A stretch of 64,000 bases of DNA from Neobacillus sp. DY30 (GCF_030123065.1 NZ_CP126093.1:5400001-5464000), one strand, 5' to 3'. Positions 34,506-43,798 are shown, counted from the first letter of the stretch. Made by a program: numbers and translations. Notes: a model not told the origin generated them from the letters alone.

Positions 34506-35834
34506 TTATACGCTGATCAAATCACTTTTTCGCTTATCGACAATACGAATGGCTTTTCCTTCAGAACGCGGAATGCCTTTTGGAATGTTGACAACAATAT
34601 CCATCGTGACTAGACATGTGTTTTTCATATGATGCTGGACCTTCTTCTTCAATTTTTGAACATTGACATGCGTTAAGTCTCCATCAATCCCAGAGTAGAA
34701 ATCGCTTTCAATTTCAACATGCAATTCAACACTGTCCATTGCACCTTTCTTAACAAGGTGAATCTGATAATGAGGAACAAGTCCCTCCACTTGCAACAAT
34801 GCCCGTTCAATTTCCGAAGGGAAAACATTGACACCTCTGACAATGATCATGTCATCTGTTCGGCCTTTTACTCTGGACATTCTTGTTGTCGTACGTCCGC
34901 ATTTACACTTTTCTCGCGTAATAGAGGCAAGATCCCCTGTTCGATAACGAATAATTGGCAGCGCTTCCTTCGTTAAGCTAGTAAAAACAATTTCTCCAAC
35001 TTCTCCATCTGCAACCGGTTCAAGTGTATCTGGATTAATAACTTCAACCAAGAAGTGATCATCTGCGATATGTAGTCCATCCTGTGCTTCATGACACTCT
35101 ATCGCAACACCTGGTCCCATAACTTCACTTAGGCCGTAAATATCAACCGCTTTCAAATTTAGTTTCTTTTCAAGCGTCGCTCTCATTTCTTCCGACCAAG
35201 GCTCAGCCCCAAAAATACCATATTCGATTCCAAATCCAGCAGGGTTCATCCCCATTTCTTCCATCTTTTCAACAATATTTAGAATATAAGATGGTGTTCC
35301 ACAAATACCCCTCGGTTTCAAATCATTAATAAGTGTAATTTGTCTATCTGTATTTCCCCCCGAAATTGGTAATGTTGCTGCGCCTAACTTTTCAGCTCCG
35401 TTATGAAGACCAATCCCGCCTGTAAACAATCCATAGCCGTAGGCATTATGAAAAATATCTGATTTGCGTCCGCCAGCAGCGACAATTGCACGGGCAACAA
35501 TCACTGACCAATTTTCAATATCATTTTTTGTATATCCTACAATGGTCGGCTTTCCACTCGTTCCCGATGATCCATGAATGCGGACTACCTCATCCATGGG
35601 AACCGCAAATAAACCAAATGGGTATTGCTCACGAAAATTCTGTTTTTTGGTGAATGGAAGCTTTGTCACATCGCTTAACTGTTGAATATCTTCTGGCGTA
35701 ATGCCCAGTTCATCAAATTTCTCTTTGTAAAATGGTACATTCTCAAATACATTTCTAACCGTTTTTTGAAGACGTGCAAGCTGCAAACTTTCCATTTCAA
35801 ATCGGGCCATAGTTTCGATTTCTGGATTGTACAT
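34506..35834 (-). CDS. paaK: Phenylacetate-CoA ligase
   Basis: A 442-residue adenylate-forming ligase that makes phenylacetyl-CoA from phenylacetate, ATP and CoA, the first step of the pathway. The start at 35834 has GAGGGGG 9 nt upstream. Motifs: SSGTSGKPT at 89-97 (ATP loop), GAEPWSEEMR, YGLSEVMGPGV, YRTGDLASI and the C-terminal lid with RSEGKA. A CGRTTTRM segment with CKC binds metal in some members. It lies upstream of paaA on the same strand but with a 282-bp gap and probably its own promoter. Confidence 0.95.
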   Translation of the reverse strand: MYNPEIETMARFEMESLQLARLQKTVRNVFENVPFYKEKFDELGITPEDIQQLSDVTKLPFTKKQNFREQYPFGLFAVPMDEVVRIHGSSGTSGKPTIVGYTKNDIENWSVIVARAIVAAGGRKSDIFHNAYGYGLFTGGIGLHNGAEKLGAATLPISGGNTDRQITLINDLKPRGICGTPSYILNIVEKMEEMGMNPAGFGIEYGIFGAEPWSEEMRATLEKKLNLKAVDIYGLSEVMGPGVAIECHEAQDGLHIADDHFLVEVINPDTLEPVADGEVGEIVFTSLTKEALPIIRYRTGDLASITREKCKCGRTTTRMSRVKGRTDDMIIVRGVNVFPSEIERALLQVEGLVPHYQIHLVKKGAMDSVELHVEIESDFYSGIDGDLTHVNVQKLKKKVQHHMKNTCLVTMDIVVNIPKGIPRSEGKAIRIVDKRKSDLISV

Positions 35835-36041
35835 TGTTTCAGTCCCCCTCATTGTTTTTCATTTTGCAAAATATTACATAACGGAATTACAACGAAAATA
35901 AAAAAACTAGTAATATAGTTTTCAGATTAATACGACATTTCCACGTTGTCAATAGTGATAACTAGGAATTTTGATAGAAAATAGAAAATTTTTTTAATAT
36001 TTTAATTTACTTAATTTTCTGTTTATGCTAATTTTAACGAG

Positions 36042-36057
36042 AGTGATATATATCACT
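36042..36057. promoter_or_regulatory. Perfect 16-bp palindrome before the DUF485/symporter genes
   Basis: AGTGATATATATCACT is fully self-complementary and ends 47 nt before the DUF485 start. It lies in the 270-bp divergent region between paaK and the transport genes. Probably a regulator site; which one is unknown. A direct repeat ATCGT...ATCGT lies further down (36069-36086). Confidence 0.55.
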
Positions 36058-36104
36058 TTTTAATACCATCGTTCTAAAATCGTATTATAAAAGGGGAGGT
36101 TATT

Positions 36105-36458
36105 ATGGAATCACCAGTAAAAAGAAGTTACTTAACCGAAGAACATGTCGAAAAGAAGCCCTATGATCAATTGGTTGAAACCGAAGATTTTAAGGGTTTA
36201 CTTCAAAAGAAAAAGGCATTTATCATCCCAGTCTCTACTTTCTTCCTTGCGTTTTACTTTGTCCTGCCTGTTTTAGCTGCTTATACAGATGTATTAAAAG
36301 GAGAAGCATTTCTCGATATAACATGGGCGTGGGTTTATGCACTTCTTCAATTCGTTGTGGTTTGGATCGGTGGAATTGTCTACCTTAAGAAATCAGAGAA
36401 GTATGACAAAATGGCCCAAAATATTTTAACTAAATACCAGAAGGAGCTTCGCGGATGA
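36105..36458 (+). CDS. DUF485 family membrane protein, small partner of the symporter
   Basis: A 117-residue protein with two predicted helices (about 41-62 and 75-97) separated by a short loop and a charged cytosolic N-terminus. DUF485 proteins are almost always encoded directly before SSF-type acetate/solute symporters, as here with a 4-bp overlap (ATGA). A role as accessory subunit is likely. AGGGGAGG precedes the ATG. Confidence 0.9.
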   Translation: MESPVKRSYLTEEHVEKKPYDQLVETEDFKGLLQKKKAFIIPVSTFFLAFYFVLPVLAAYTDVLKGEAFLDITWAWVYALLQFVVVWIGGIVYLKKSEKYDKMAQNILTKYQKELRG

Positions 36459-38005
36459 GCACATTATCTCTTATACTTTTTTTAGGCATTATATTATTAA
36501 CGCTTACAATAACATATTATTCTTCTAAAAAAACGAAAAACGCGAGCGACTTTTATACAGCTGGCGGAGGTTTGACGGCATGGCAAAATGGATTGGCTGT
36601 GGCTGGCGACTTTATGTCTGCCGCTTCTTTTCTTGGAATTACAGGGGCTATTGCGCTGATTGGTTTCGATGGATTTTATATGAGCATTGGCAATCTTGTC
36701 GCGTTCCTCGTCTTATTGTACTTTGTTTCAGAGCCGCTTCGTAATCTTGGGAAATACACGTTAGCGGATATGATCTCTGCTCGCTTTATGTCCAAAAAGG
36801 TACGTGGGATCGCCGCAGCGAACACTCTTGTCATTTCAATTTTTTATATGATTGCTCAACTTGTCGGTGCGGGTGGATTGATTAAACTTCTACTCGGAAT
36901 CGATTACGGTCTTTCCGTTCTTCTTGTAGGTGTATTAATGACAATTTATGTTATTTTCGGTGGAATGCGGGCGACAAGCTGGGTACAAATAACTAAAGCC
37001 GTTCTTTTGCTGGGCGGTTCTACTATATTGACGTTTATAGTATTTTCCCGCTTTAACTTTAACATCGCAGAAATGTTCCGCCACGTTCAGACAGCTACAC
37101 CTCTTGGTAATGACTTTTTAAATCCAGGAAATAAATACACGAATGGGCTCGATATGATTTCACTTAATATGTCACTTGTCCTTGGCGCAGCAGGACTTCC
37201 GCATTTACTTGTCCGCTTCTTTACGGTAAAAGATGCGGCGACGGCACGAAAATCTGTTGTATATTCAACATGGTTTATTGGCGCCTTTTTTATTATGACG
37301 ATTTTCCTAGGGTTCGGTGCTGCTTCATTCGTTGGTTTTGACCGGATTGTTGAAGCTAACCCTGCTGGAAACATGGCTGCACCGCTACTCGCATTAACCG
37401 TCGGCGGAGAATTTTTGTTCGCTTTTGTTTCAGCTGTCGCATTTGCCACTATTCTGGCGGTAGTATCCGGTCTTGTTTTAACGTCAGCATCTGCCTTCGC
37501 TCATGACATTTATGGAGAAATTATTAAAGACGGGAAAATGACCGAAAAGCAGCAAGTTTTTGTAGCACGTATGGCGTCAGTTAGTGTAGCGGCTATTTCA
37601 ATCGTGCTAGCCTTGTTCGCACAGTCGCTGAACGTTGCTTTCCTTTCGGTACTTGCATTAGGTATCGCAGCCAGCGCTAACTTGCCGGTTATTCTTTGCA
37701 CAATTTACTGGAAACGATTTAATGCAAACGGTGCTATCACCGGCATGTTGTTTGGTTTAATCAGCTCTCTTGTTTTAGTTTTGCTTAGTCCGAATGTATG
37801 GAATCCGCAGCCTGGAATGGGTATTTTCACAGGAGACCCTATTTTCACAATGAGTAACCCGACCATTTTTACCGTACCAATAGGGTTTATAGGTGCCTAT
37901 TTAGGTACAGTGTTGTCTAAATCAAAAGAAAACGAAAATAAATTCGCAGAGGTATTGTTTAAATCAAACACTGGATATGGCATAAGCTCTGCAAAAGATC
38001 ATTAA
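36455..38005 (+). CDS. Sodium:solute symporter (ActP/YwcA type), likely phenylacetate uptake
   Basis: A 516-residue SSF-family transporter with 13 predicted helices. DFYTAGGGLTAWQNGLAVAGDFMSAASFLG near 25-55 is the sodium-site signature of ActP-like proteins. Its relatives import acetate, pyruvate or, in paa clusters (PaaL), phenylacetate. It is flanked by paaK and paaI and overlaps the DUF485 gene, so phenylacetate is the probable substrate. Confidence 0.87.
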   Translation: MSTLSLILFLGIILLTLTITYYSSKKTKNASDFYTAGGGLTAWQNGLAVAGDFMSAASFLGITGAIALIGFDGFYMSIGNLVAFLVLLYFVSEPLRNLGKYTLADMISARFMSKKVRGIAAANTLVISIFYMIAQLVGAGGLIKLLLGIDYGLSVLLVGVLMTIYVIFGGMRATSWVQITKAVLLLGGSTILTFIVFSRFNFNIAEMFRHVQTATPLGNDFLNPGNKYTNGLDMISLNMSLVLGAAGLPHLLVRFFTVKDAATARKSVVYSTWFIGAFFIMTIFLGFGAASFVGFDRIVEANPAGNMAAPLLALTVGGEFLFAFVSAVAFATILAVVSGLVLTSASAFAHDIYGEIIKDGKMTEKQQVFVARMASVSVAAISIVLALFAQSLNVAFLSVLALGIAASANLPVILCTIYWKRFNANGAITGMLFGLISSLVLVLLSPNVWNPQPGMGIFTGDPIFTMSNPTIFTVPIGFIGAYLGTVLSKSKENENKFAEVLFKSNTGYGISSAKDH

Positions 38006-38020
38006 GTAAAGGAGAATACC

Positions 38021-38470
38021 ATGACAATTGAATTAGATGATCAGACTATTCACGATTTACATTACGATGAAATTAAACAAGTTCTAAAAGACGAACCCTT
38101 TGCAGCTTTTCTTGGCATGAAGTTGACAAATCTCGGACCTGGTACAGCGGAAGCTGAATTAGTTCCGGACGACCGCATGCTTAATGCACATGGAACTGTT
38201 CACGGGGCAATTATCTTTTCACTTGCAGATTACGTATTTGCCGCAGCGAGCAACTCTTATGGCAAAACAGCAGTGGGTGTCACAACAAATGTTAATTTTA
38301 TATCCGCTGGCAAACGTGGCAGGACTCTAACTGCAAATGCAAAAGAAATAAAGAAAAATCACAAACTCGCTTGGTACAAAATCAATGTCCAAAGTGAAAA
38401 TGAACTAATCGCGACAATGGAAGCGATGGTTTACAGAAAGAGTCATTATTTTGTAAAACAGGATAAATAA
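38021..38470 (+). CDS. paaI: Hydroxyphenylacetyl-CoA thioesterase PaaI
   Basis: A 149-residue hotdog-fold thioesterase. The active-site segment is NAHGTVHGAIIFSLADYVFAAASN, with Asn55 and Asp70 as the catalytic pair typical of PaaI. It hydrolyses off-pathway phenylacetyl-CoA derivatives, freeing trapped CoA. It is 15 nt after the symporter and preceded by AAAGGAG, so it belongs to the same plus-strand operon. Confidence 0.93.
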   Translation: MTIELDDQTIHDLHYDEIKQVLKDEPFAAFLGMKLTNLGPGTAEAELVPDDRMLNAHGTVHGAIIFSLADYVFAAASNSYGKTAVGVTTNVNFISAGKRGRTLTANAKEIKKNHKLAWYKINVQSENELIATMEAMVYRKSHYFVKQDK

Positions 38471-38482
38471 AGATTATATACG

Positions 38483-38525
38483 AAAAAGAATCCTAATCGG
38501 ATACTCGATTAGGATTCTTCTTATG
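38483..38525. terminator. Bidirectional terminator between paaI and lysR-1
   Basis: AAGAATCCTAATCG and CGATTAGGATTCTT form a 14-bp perfect stem with a 6-nt loop. A and T tracts flank both sides. Confidence 0.9.
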
Positions 38526-38543
38526 ATTACTTTTCTCTTTCCT

Positions 38544-39416
38544 CTATGTAATACTCTTCATGTCCATTCCTTCTACAAACTCTACAAAGGCTTTCACAAT
38601 ATTTAACTGTAAAGATTCCTCATGGTAGAACATCCAAGTCTTACGTATGATTTTCTCTCCATCTTTTGTTCTAATCTCAAATTTGTGGATATTATCCAAA
38701 TCATTTATTAACAAGCTTGGCAAGATTGCGTAACCTAACCCATTCTCAACCATCTTTTTGCATGTGTCAGCTTTATCGACATTGATGCTGACCAATGGCG
38801 GCTGGGAATAGTTTTCAGTCCACCAATTATCCACTAAGGTTTTTAGTAATGGATCAGTGTGATAATCAATTCTCGATAAAGCGGGGAGGTCACGGATATC
38901 GATTTCTTCTTTTGATGCAATACAAATGCTTTCTTTAAAGAGCAGTTTCTTTTGATCTTGCCAGCTATAATCTCCTCTTACAAAGCCAATATGTACATCT
39001 TGATTGTGCATTAAATGAGTAATATGGCTGCTTAATCCTGTTGTTACCTTGAACTCAACATCTGGGTATTGATCTTTGAAGAGTTTTAATAGCCCAGGAA
39101 GTTTATAATCAGTAAAGAAATTTGAAACACCTAATCTCAATATTCCGGAAATTTTATCCTCCATATTCAGAACCGTTTCTTTTATCTTTTGGAAACGCAA
39201 TATCATTTCATGTGCACTTTTTGCGAGATATTCGCCCTGCGAGGTAAATTGGACTCCGCGCCGGCCTCTGATAACGATTCGGACTCCAAAATGTTTCTCC
39301 ATCGCTTTCAAACGATTCGTCAAAGCCGGCTGAGAAATATACAATATTTTAGCTGTATTTGTTATATTTTTCTCTTGATAAAGGGTCTGCAAAACCATCC
39401 AGTCTCTTTCGTCCAA
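38544..39416 (-). CDS. LysR-family regulator 1
   Basis: A 290-residue LysR-type regulator. The N-terminal helix-turn-helix is at about 18-40 (NITNTAKILYISQPALTNRL). The effector-binding domain follows from about 90. It is divergent from the AbrB-family membrane gene, the classical LysR layout, and probably controls it. It is clearly paralogous to the LysR at 42923-43798 (shared DW..L..LY.EKNI and DKADTCKKMVENGLG versus DRQETCKEMVKNGLG). Confidence 0.92.
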   Translation of the reverse strand: MDERDWMVLQTLYQEKNITNTAKILYISQPALTNRLKAMEKHFGVRIVIRGRRGVQFTSQGEYLAKSAHEMILRFQKIKETVLNMEDKISGILRLGVSNFFTDYKLPGLLKLFKDQYPDVEFKVTTGLSSHITHLMHNQDVHIGFVRGDYSWQDQKKLLFKESICIASKEEIDIRDLPALSRIDYHTDPLLKTLVDNWWTENYSQPPLVSINVDKADTCKKMVENGLGYAILPSLLINDLDNIHKFEIRTKDGEKIIRKTWMFYHEESLQLNIVKAFVEFVEGMDMKSIT

Positions 39417-39564
39417 TATTTACACCTCTAAATTAGAAATAACTTTTCATTATGGTTAAACATATTATTCGATATTTTAATTATTGCTATGATTATACTA
39501 TATTTATAATACGGAAGCTCAAATAGCAGCGAATTATATTTTCATTGAAAGAAGGCAGGGAAAT

Positions 39565-40695
39565 TTGAAAAGAAACAACACTTTTTTTCGTAGTGTTTCG
39601 TTTATAGCAATAAGCAGCTTAGGCGGATTTTTACTCACGTTGACAGGTCTCTCCCTTGGATGGATGATTGGTACATTTCTGGCAGCTGCCTTACTATCCT
39701 TTTTGAGGCCCTCACTACTAAGGAGTAATGCCTATCAAAAAGGTGTTCCAAAATACTGGTTGTATATAGGACAGTGTATTTTAGGTATTGAATTGGGTCA
39801 GAAAATAAACTTGTCTTTTTTGCACATTTTTAAAGAATATTGGATGACCATTATTCTCATGCTACTTCTATCAATCTTTTTTTCTTTACTTGCTGGATTC
39901 CTACTTTGGAAATATAGTAAAACTGATATGCTTACTAGCTTTTTTGGAACGGCCCCTGGCGGATTATCCGCCATGCCGGGGATTGCGGAAGAGGTCGGAG
40001 CGAATACGGCTGTCGTAAGCATTATTCAAACCATGCGTGTTTTTTTAGTTATACTTATTATTCCTATTAGTGTCTCCTTATGGGCTCGTAATCCGGTAGA
40101 TCACGTCACCATTCCTGCACAGACTGTCTCTCCCTTTGAATTGGAGAAGCTGCAATGGACTTTAGTGTTAGTTGGAATTGCATATGGGGGGTACCACTTG
40201 GGCAAGTATTTAAAATTTCCTGCTCCATGGTTGATTGGAAGTATGGTGGCGGTTGCTATTGTCCAATCGTTCGGTTCTTTGTATATAGGTCATGATATGG
40301 TTTCATGGTGGCCGCATGTGGTAATCACTTTATCACAAATTTTTATTGCGGCAAGTATTGGTTCCCGTTTTCATAAAAGCATGTTTATCGGATTAAAGCA
40401 GACGATATTTGTCGCCCTTTTAAGTACGATTGGCCTTATTTTTTCCATGATTATGTGCGCCATTTTTGTTTCAAAAGTAACGGGAATCGCACTTATTACC
40501 TCTGTTCTTGCATTTGCTCCAGGCGGTATTGCTGAAATGACAACAACTTCTGTTGTGCTAAATGCAGATTCTACATTTGTCATAGTAGTGCAAGTACTTC
40601 GAATCATGATTGTGTGTGTTATATTACCGCCATTTTTCAGGCTGTTAAATTATTGGGAACATAAAAAGCATCTATCTTCTCAACCTTCAGCTTAA
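39565..40695 (+). CDS. AbrB family membrane protein (putative transporter)
   Basis: A 376-residue protein with about ten predicted helices in two homologous halves. Each half shows a GW/GS-type glycine-rich motif (LSLGWMIGTFLAA; FPAPWLIGSMVAV) and TAPGGLSAM / FAPGGIAEM loops, the pattern of PF05145. Despite the family name this is unrelated to the AbrB transition-state regulator. The start is TTG with GGCAGGG upstream. Function unknown; its location by LysR, CitMHS and PrpF suggests organic-acid transport. Confidence 0.82.
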   Translation: MKRNNTFFRSVSFIAISSLGGFLLTLTGLSLGWMIGTFLAAALLSFLRPSLLRSNAYQKGVPKYWLYIGQCILGIELGQKINLSFLHIFKEYWMTIILMLLLSIFFSLLAGFLLWKYSKTDMLTSFFGTAPGGLSAMPGIAEEVGANTAVVSIIQTMRVFLVILIIPISVSLWARNPVDHVTIPAQTVSPFELEKLQWTLVLVGIAYGGYHLGKYLKFPAPWLIGSMVAVAIVQSFGSLYIGHDMVSWWPHVVITLSQIFIAASIGSRFHKSMFIGLKQTIFVALLSTIGLIFSMIMCAIFVSKVTGIALITSVLAFAPGGIAEMTTTSVVLNADSTFVIVVQVLRIMIVCVILPPFFRLLNYWEHKKHLSSQPSA

Positions 40696-40745
40696 TTGAA
40701 TAAAATCACTATTGTTCAGATAATAGTAAAAAGGGGAATCAAGAT

Positions 40746-41315
40746 ATGTCCAATCTACAAGAAAACGGAGCAGGTATATTCTGTGATCCGAGCGATAAAA
40801 ATACAGAAAAATTAGCATTTATAATGAAGGAAATTATTCAATCCTCTGGATATCAAAAAGAAGATATTATCTTTCTCTGCATTGGTTCAGACCGCTCTGT
40901 AGGAGATTCATTGGGCCCTTTAGTTGGGACGATGCTTAAAGAGAATCAGGTACCTTACCGTATCTACGGTACTTTGGAAAAGCCAGTTCATGCATTTAAT
41001 TTAAAAGAAACATTAAAAGAAATTAAAAAGGAATTTAAAAAGCCGCTTATTTTTAGTGTGGATGCCAGTTTAGGCGATCAAAATCAAGTGGGTTATGTTT
41101 TCTTGAAAGAAGGACCTCTTGTTCCGGGGAAAGCCCTAAAAAAGGTATTGCCGGAAGTAGGAGACTATCATATTATAGGGATGGTAAATTATATAGATCC
41201 ATTACCAGCTATGCAATTTTTAAATGATACTCGTCTATTCACAGTTATGAACCTTGCAAAAACAATCGTAAAGATTATTACTCAAGCAACCAACGAGAGT
41301 CAAGGAACCTCTTAA
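40746..41315 (+). CDS. yyaC: Spore protease YyaC
   Basis: A 189-residue protein of the GPR/HybD-like protease fold. FLCIGSDRSVGDSLGPLVG near 37-55 and IFSVDASLGDQNQVGYVFLKEGPLVPG are diagnostic of YyaC. The family occurs only in endospore formers. AAAGGGG precedes the start 8 nt upstream. The gene follows an AbrB-family transporter by 50 nt, an unusual partner, so joint transcription may be incidental. Confidence 0.9.
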   Translation: MSNLQENGAGIFCDPSDKNTEKLAFIMKEIIQSSGYQKEDIIFLCIGSDRSVGDSLGPLVGTMLKENQVPYRIYGTLEKPVHAFNLKETLKEIKKEFKKPLIFSVDASLGDQNQVGYVFLKEGPLVPGKALKKVLPEVGDYHIIGMVNYIDPLPAMQFLNDTRLFTVMNLAKTIVKIITQATNESQGTS

Positions 41316-41323
41316 AAAAGTGA

Positions 41324-41366
41324 GGCTGTCCCAAAAGCCATTTAAGAATTGGTATTTGGAACAGCC
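41324..41366. terminator. Terminator between yyaC and the CitMHS gene
   Basis: GGCTGTCCCAA and TTGGAACAGCC pair with one mismatch around a 21-nt loop, followed by CTGTTTCTATT. It serves yyaC and perhaps the convergent carrier gene. Confidence 0.7.
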
Positions 41367-41389
41367 CTGTTTCTATTAAGGTGAGATAA

Positions 41390-42706
41390 TTAAAATAGAG
41401 TGATAGCCCCTGTCAGGATAGCGACAAGGATAAGAATTACTGAACAAAAAAGAGCCCATTTAAATGCATACTTCTGTAGTTCCCCGATGTCTTTATTGAC
41501 CATTCCCACTAATAAAAGAGTCGAAGCCACGAGTGGACTTAAAAAATGTACAGGCTGTCCCATTACAGAAGCTCTGGCAATTTCTAAAGGACTCACTCCA
41601 TAAGCTGTTCCTGCTTCAGCAAGAATCGGTAAAACGCCAAAGTAATAAGCGTCATTGGATAAAACGAATGTAAATGGCATGCTAGTCAAGGCAACGACTA
41701 CCGGAAAAAAGGTGCCTAAAGAATCCGGAATGATGGCCACTAATGAATTTGCGATGGCATCGACCATTTTTGTGCCGGAAAAAATTCCAGTGAAAATACC
41801 GGCCGCAAATACTAATGTAACAACCGTTATAGCGTTTGCAGAATGTGCCACAATCCGCTCCCTTTGCTGCTCTAAATTTGGGTAATTAATAACTGAAGCA
41901 ATAACAAATCCGATTAGAAACAAAACGGGTACCGGTATTAAACCCATTACAAGAACGACCATGATCGTAAGCGTTAAAAGAAGATTGACCCATATTAATT
42001 TGGGACGCTTTAAATCCGCTTGTATGGCGGCAGCAACTGCAGCTTCACCAAGAGCGGTGCTCATTCTAGGAGCATTATTGATTTGGACAACTCCAACCCT
42101 CTTACGTTCTTTTTTCCCAAGTACATAAGCGGTAAAAAGTATAGATGCCATTCCTGCAAGCAGTGTTGGAATAATTGGAATAAAGAATTCATTTGCATCT
42201 AGACCAAGAGATGCTATCGCTCTTGTAGCGGGTCCTCCCCAAGGCGTCATTCCACTCATAATACTGACAGAAAGCATAGAAATGGTGGCTAGAATAAGAG
42301 GATTCATACCAAGTCGCAAGTAAAGCGGCAGCATGGCAGAGATGGTAATCATATGAGTTGTTGTACCATCACCATCTAAAGCAACAGTCATTGCGATCAC
42401 TGCAGTTCCTATCGCTATTTTAACTGGGTCCCCTTTTACAATTTTCAACATCGTTTTAATAAGTGGATCAAATAATCCGGCGTCAATTAGAACTCCAAAA
42501 AACAGGATAGCGAACAATAACAAAGCAGCTGAAGGTGCAACAACCTTTAATCCCTCATACATCATTTCCCCAAGTTTAGAACTAAATCCACCAATGATGG
42601 CAAAGGCTATCGGTACGATCGTAAGGGCAGTAACCGGGGATAAGCGTTTGGACATAATTAAGTAAGTAAACACAACTACCATTGAAATTCCCAAAAAAGT
42701 AAGAAT
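41390..42706 (-). CDS. CitMHS-family citrate/organic acid:cation symporter, ATT start proposed
   Basis: A CitMHS carrier of 438 residues with about 12 helices; members take up metal-complexed citrate with protons. Family marks: SKRLSPVTALTIVPIAFAIIGGF and DGDGTTTHMITISAM. No ATG or GTG lies near the ribosome binding site AGGAGG (42716-42721). The in-frame ATT at 42704-42706 is exactly 9 nt from it and yields LTFLGISMVVVF, aligned with the usual family N-terminus. The nearest conventional codon, TTG at 42694, is 21 nt from the site. A cre box lies 23 nt upstream, matching CcpA control of B. subtilis citM. LysR-2 lies upstream on the same strand. Confidence 0.85.
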   Translation of the reverse strand: MLTFLGISMVVVFTYLIMSKRLSPVTALTIVPIAFAIIGGFSSKLGEMMYEGLKVVAPSAALLLFAILFFGVLIDAGLFDPLIKTMLKIVKGDPVKIAIGTAVIAMTVALDGDGTTTHMITISAMLPLYLRLGMNPLILATISMLSVSIMSGMTPWGGPATRAIASLGLDANEFFIPIIPTLLAGMASILFTAYVLGKKERKRVGVVQINNAPRMSTALGEAAVAAAIQADLKRPKLIWVNLLLTLTIMVVLVMGLIPVPVLFLIGFVIASVINYPNLEQQRERIVAHSANAITVVTLVFAAGIFTGIFSGTKMVDAIANSLVAIIPDSLGTFFPVVVALTSMPFTFVLSNDAYYFGVLPILAEAGTAYGVSPLEIARASVMGQPVHFLSPLVASTLLLVGMVNKDIGELQKYAFKWALFCSVILILVAILTGAITLF

Positions 42707-42728
42707 ATTAATCTCCCTCCTAATAAAA

Positions 42729-42742
42729 AGAAATCGCTTACA
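42729..42742 (-). promoter_or_regulatory. cre box before the CitMHS gene
   Basis: On the minus strand TGTAAGCGATTTCT matches the cre consensus at 13 of 14 positions. It is identical to the cre box before murQ (49645-49658). Confidence 0.75.
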
Positions 42743-42878
42743 AATAAATAAGCATAAAATATTTTTCCATTACCTTGCTCCCTTTTCTCTTTTTTAGAAT
42801 AATTTAAATATTAAAATAAGTAAAATAGAAGTTTTTTAACATTTTTATATAAAAAAACTTATAATCCCTTTTACCGAA

Positions 42879-42920
42879 CAAAAGCACAATAAAGATCGTC
42901 AAGATCTCATTGTGCTTTTT
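42879..42920 (-). terminator. Terminator after lysR-2
   Basis: AAAGCACAAT.AAGATC and GATCT.ATTGTGCTTT make a long stem with one bulge; T runs follow on both strands. It separates lysR-2 from the CitMHS gene. Confidence 0.85.
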
Positions 42921-42922
42921 CA

Positions 42923-43798
42923 TTAAAGATTAGGATTACTATTTAAAAAATCAATAAAATTTTTTACTGAAGATAGTTTTAAAGACTCCTCGTTATACAT
43001 CAACCATGTATTTCTTAATACAGGTTCTCCATTCTTATAAGATAACCCATATGTAAACAGGTTATCTGATGGCTGCATACATATTTCTGGTAAGATAGAA
43101 ACGCCAAGACCATTTTTAACCATTTCCTTACAGGTCTCCTGCCGATCCGTTTCCATAGTAACTAATGGAGGTTCAGAAAATCTATCATGCCACCAGCCAT
43201 TCATTAAACCTTTCAATGAGCTGTCTGTTTTATAATTTATGAATGGAAGATTTGGCAGGTTCTCCAGATCCACCTCAGTTTTTGAAATTAAACAAAGTCT
43301 TTCCTTGTGCAGCAATGTTTTAATTCCATACCATTCGTAATTTCCCCGTAATATTCCTAATTGAACACTAGCAGAATCAAGAAGATTCATGATTTCGGTA
43401 CTCCATCCTGTATTGACATTAAATTGTACAAGTGGATATTTTATTGAAAACTGTTTAAGTATTTTAGGAAGTTTATATTGAGCAAAATTACTAGAAACGC
43501 CCAAACGCAGCGTGCCTCTTACTTCATTTTGCATATTTAACATGTAATCTTTCGTCTTTTGGAGTTTTTTAATCATTTCTTCCGCATAACCCGCTAAATG
43601 TGTACCTTCAGAAGTAAACTCAATACCTCCTTTTATTTTAAAAAATATACTCGTCCCAAATTCTTTTTCTAAATTCTTAAGCCGGTATGTTAACGCTGGT
43701 TGCGAAATGTATAATCGCTCTGCGGCACGGCTAATATTTTTTTCCTCATACAATACCCTTAACGCGGCCCAGTCTTTTTCGTCCAATTTATTCGCCAC
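42923..43798 (-). CDS. LysR-family regulator 2
   Basis: A 291-residue LysR regulator, paralogue of LysR-1. Helix-turn-helix NISRAAERLYISQPALTYRL near 18-37, effector domain from about 90 with NTGWSTEIMNLLDSASVQLGILRG. It is divergent from the PrpF-family isomerase gene and lies before the CitMHS gene, so it may sense a tricarboxylate and control both. Confidence 0.92.
   Translation of the reverse strand: MANKLDEKDWAALRVLYEEKNISRAAERLYISQPALTYRLKNLEKEFGTSIFFKIKGGIEFTSEGTHLAGYAEEMIKKLQKTKDYMLNMQNEVRGTLRLGVSSNFAQYKLPKILKQFSIKYPLVQFNVNTGWSTEIMNLLDSASVQLGILRGNYEWYGIKTLLHKERLCLISKTEVDLENLPNLPFINYKTDSSLKGLMNGWWHDRFSEPPLVTMETDRQETCKEMVKNGLGVSILPEICMQPSDNLFTYGLSYKNGEPVLRNTWLMYNEESLKLSSVKNFIDFLNSNPNL

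Noticed and set aside
34393..34520. Short plus-strand frame MCIAVGAAVPEFLITM... downstream of paaK
   Set aside because: No ribosome binding site, no recognisable domain, and it overlaps the paaK end.
39565..40695. AbrB-family protein as a transition-state regulator
   Set aside because: The sequence is a polytopic membrane protein of PF05145; only the name is shared with the DNA-binding AbrB.
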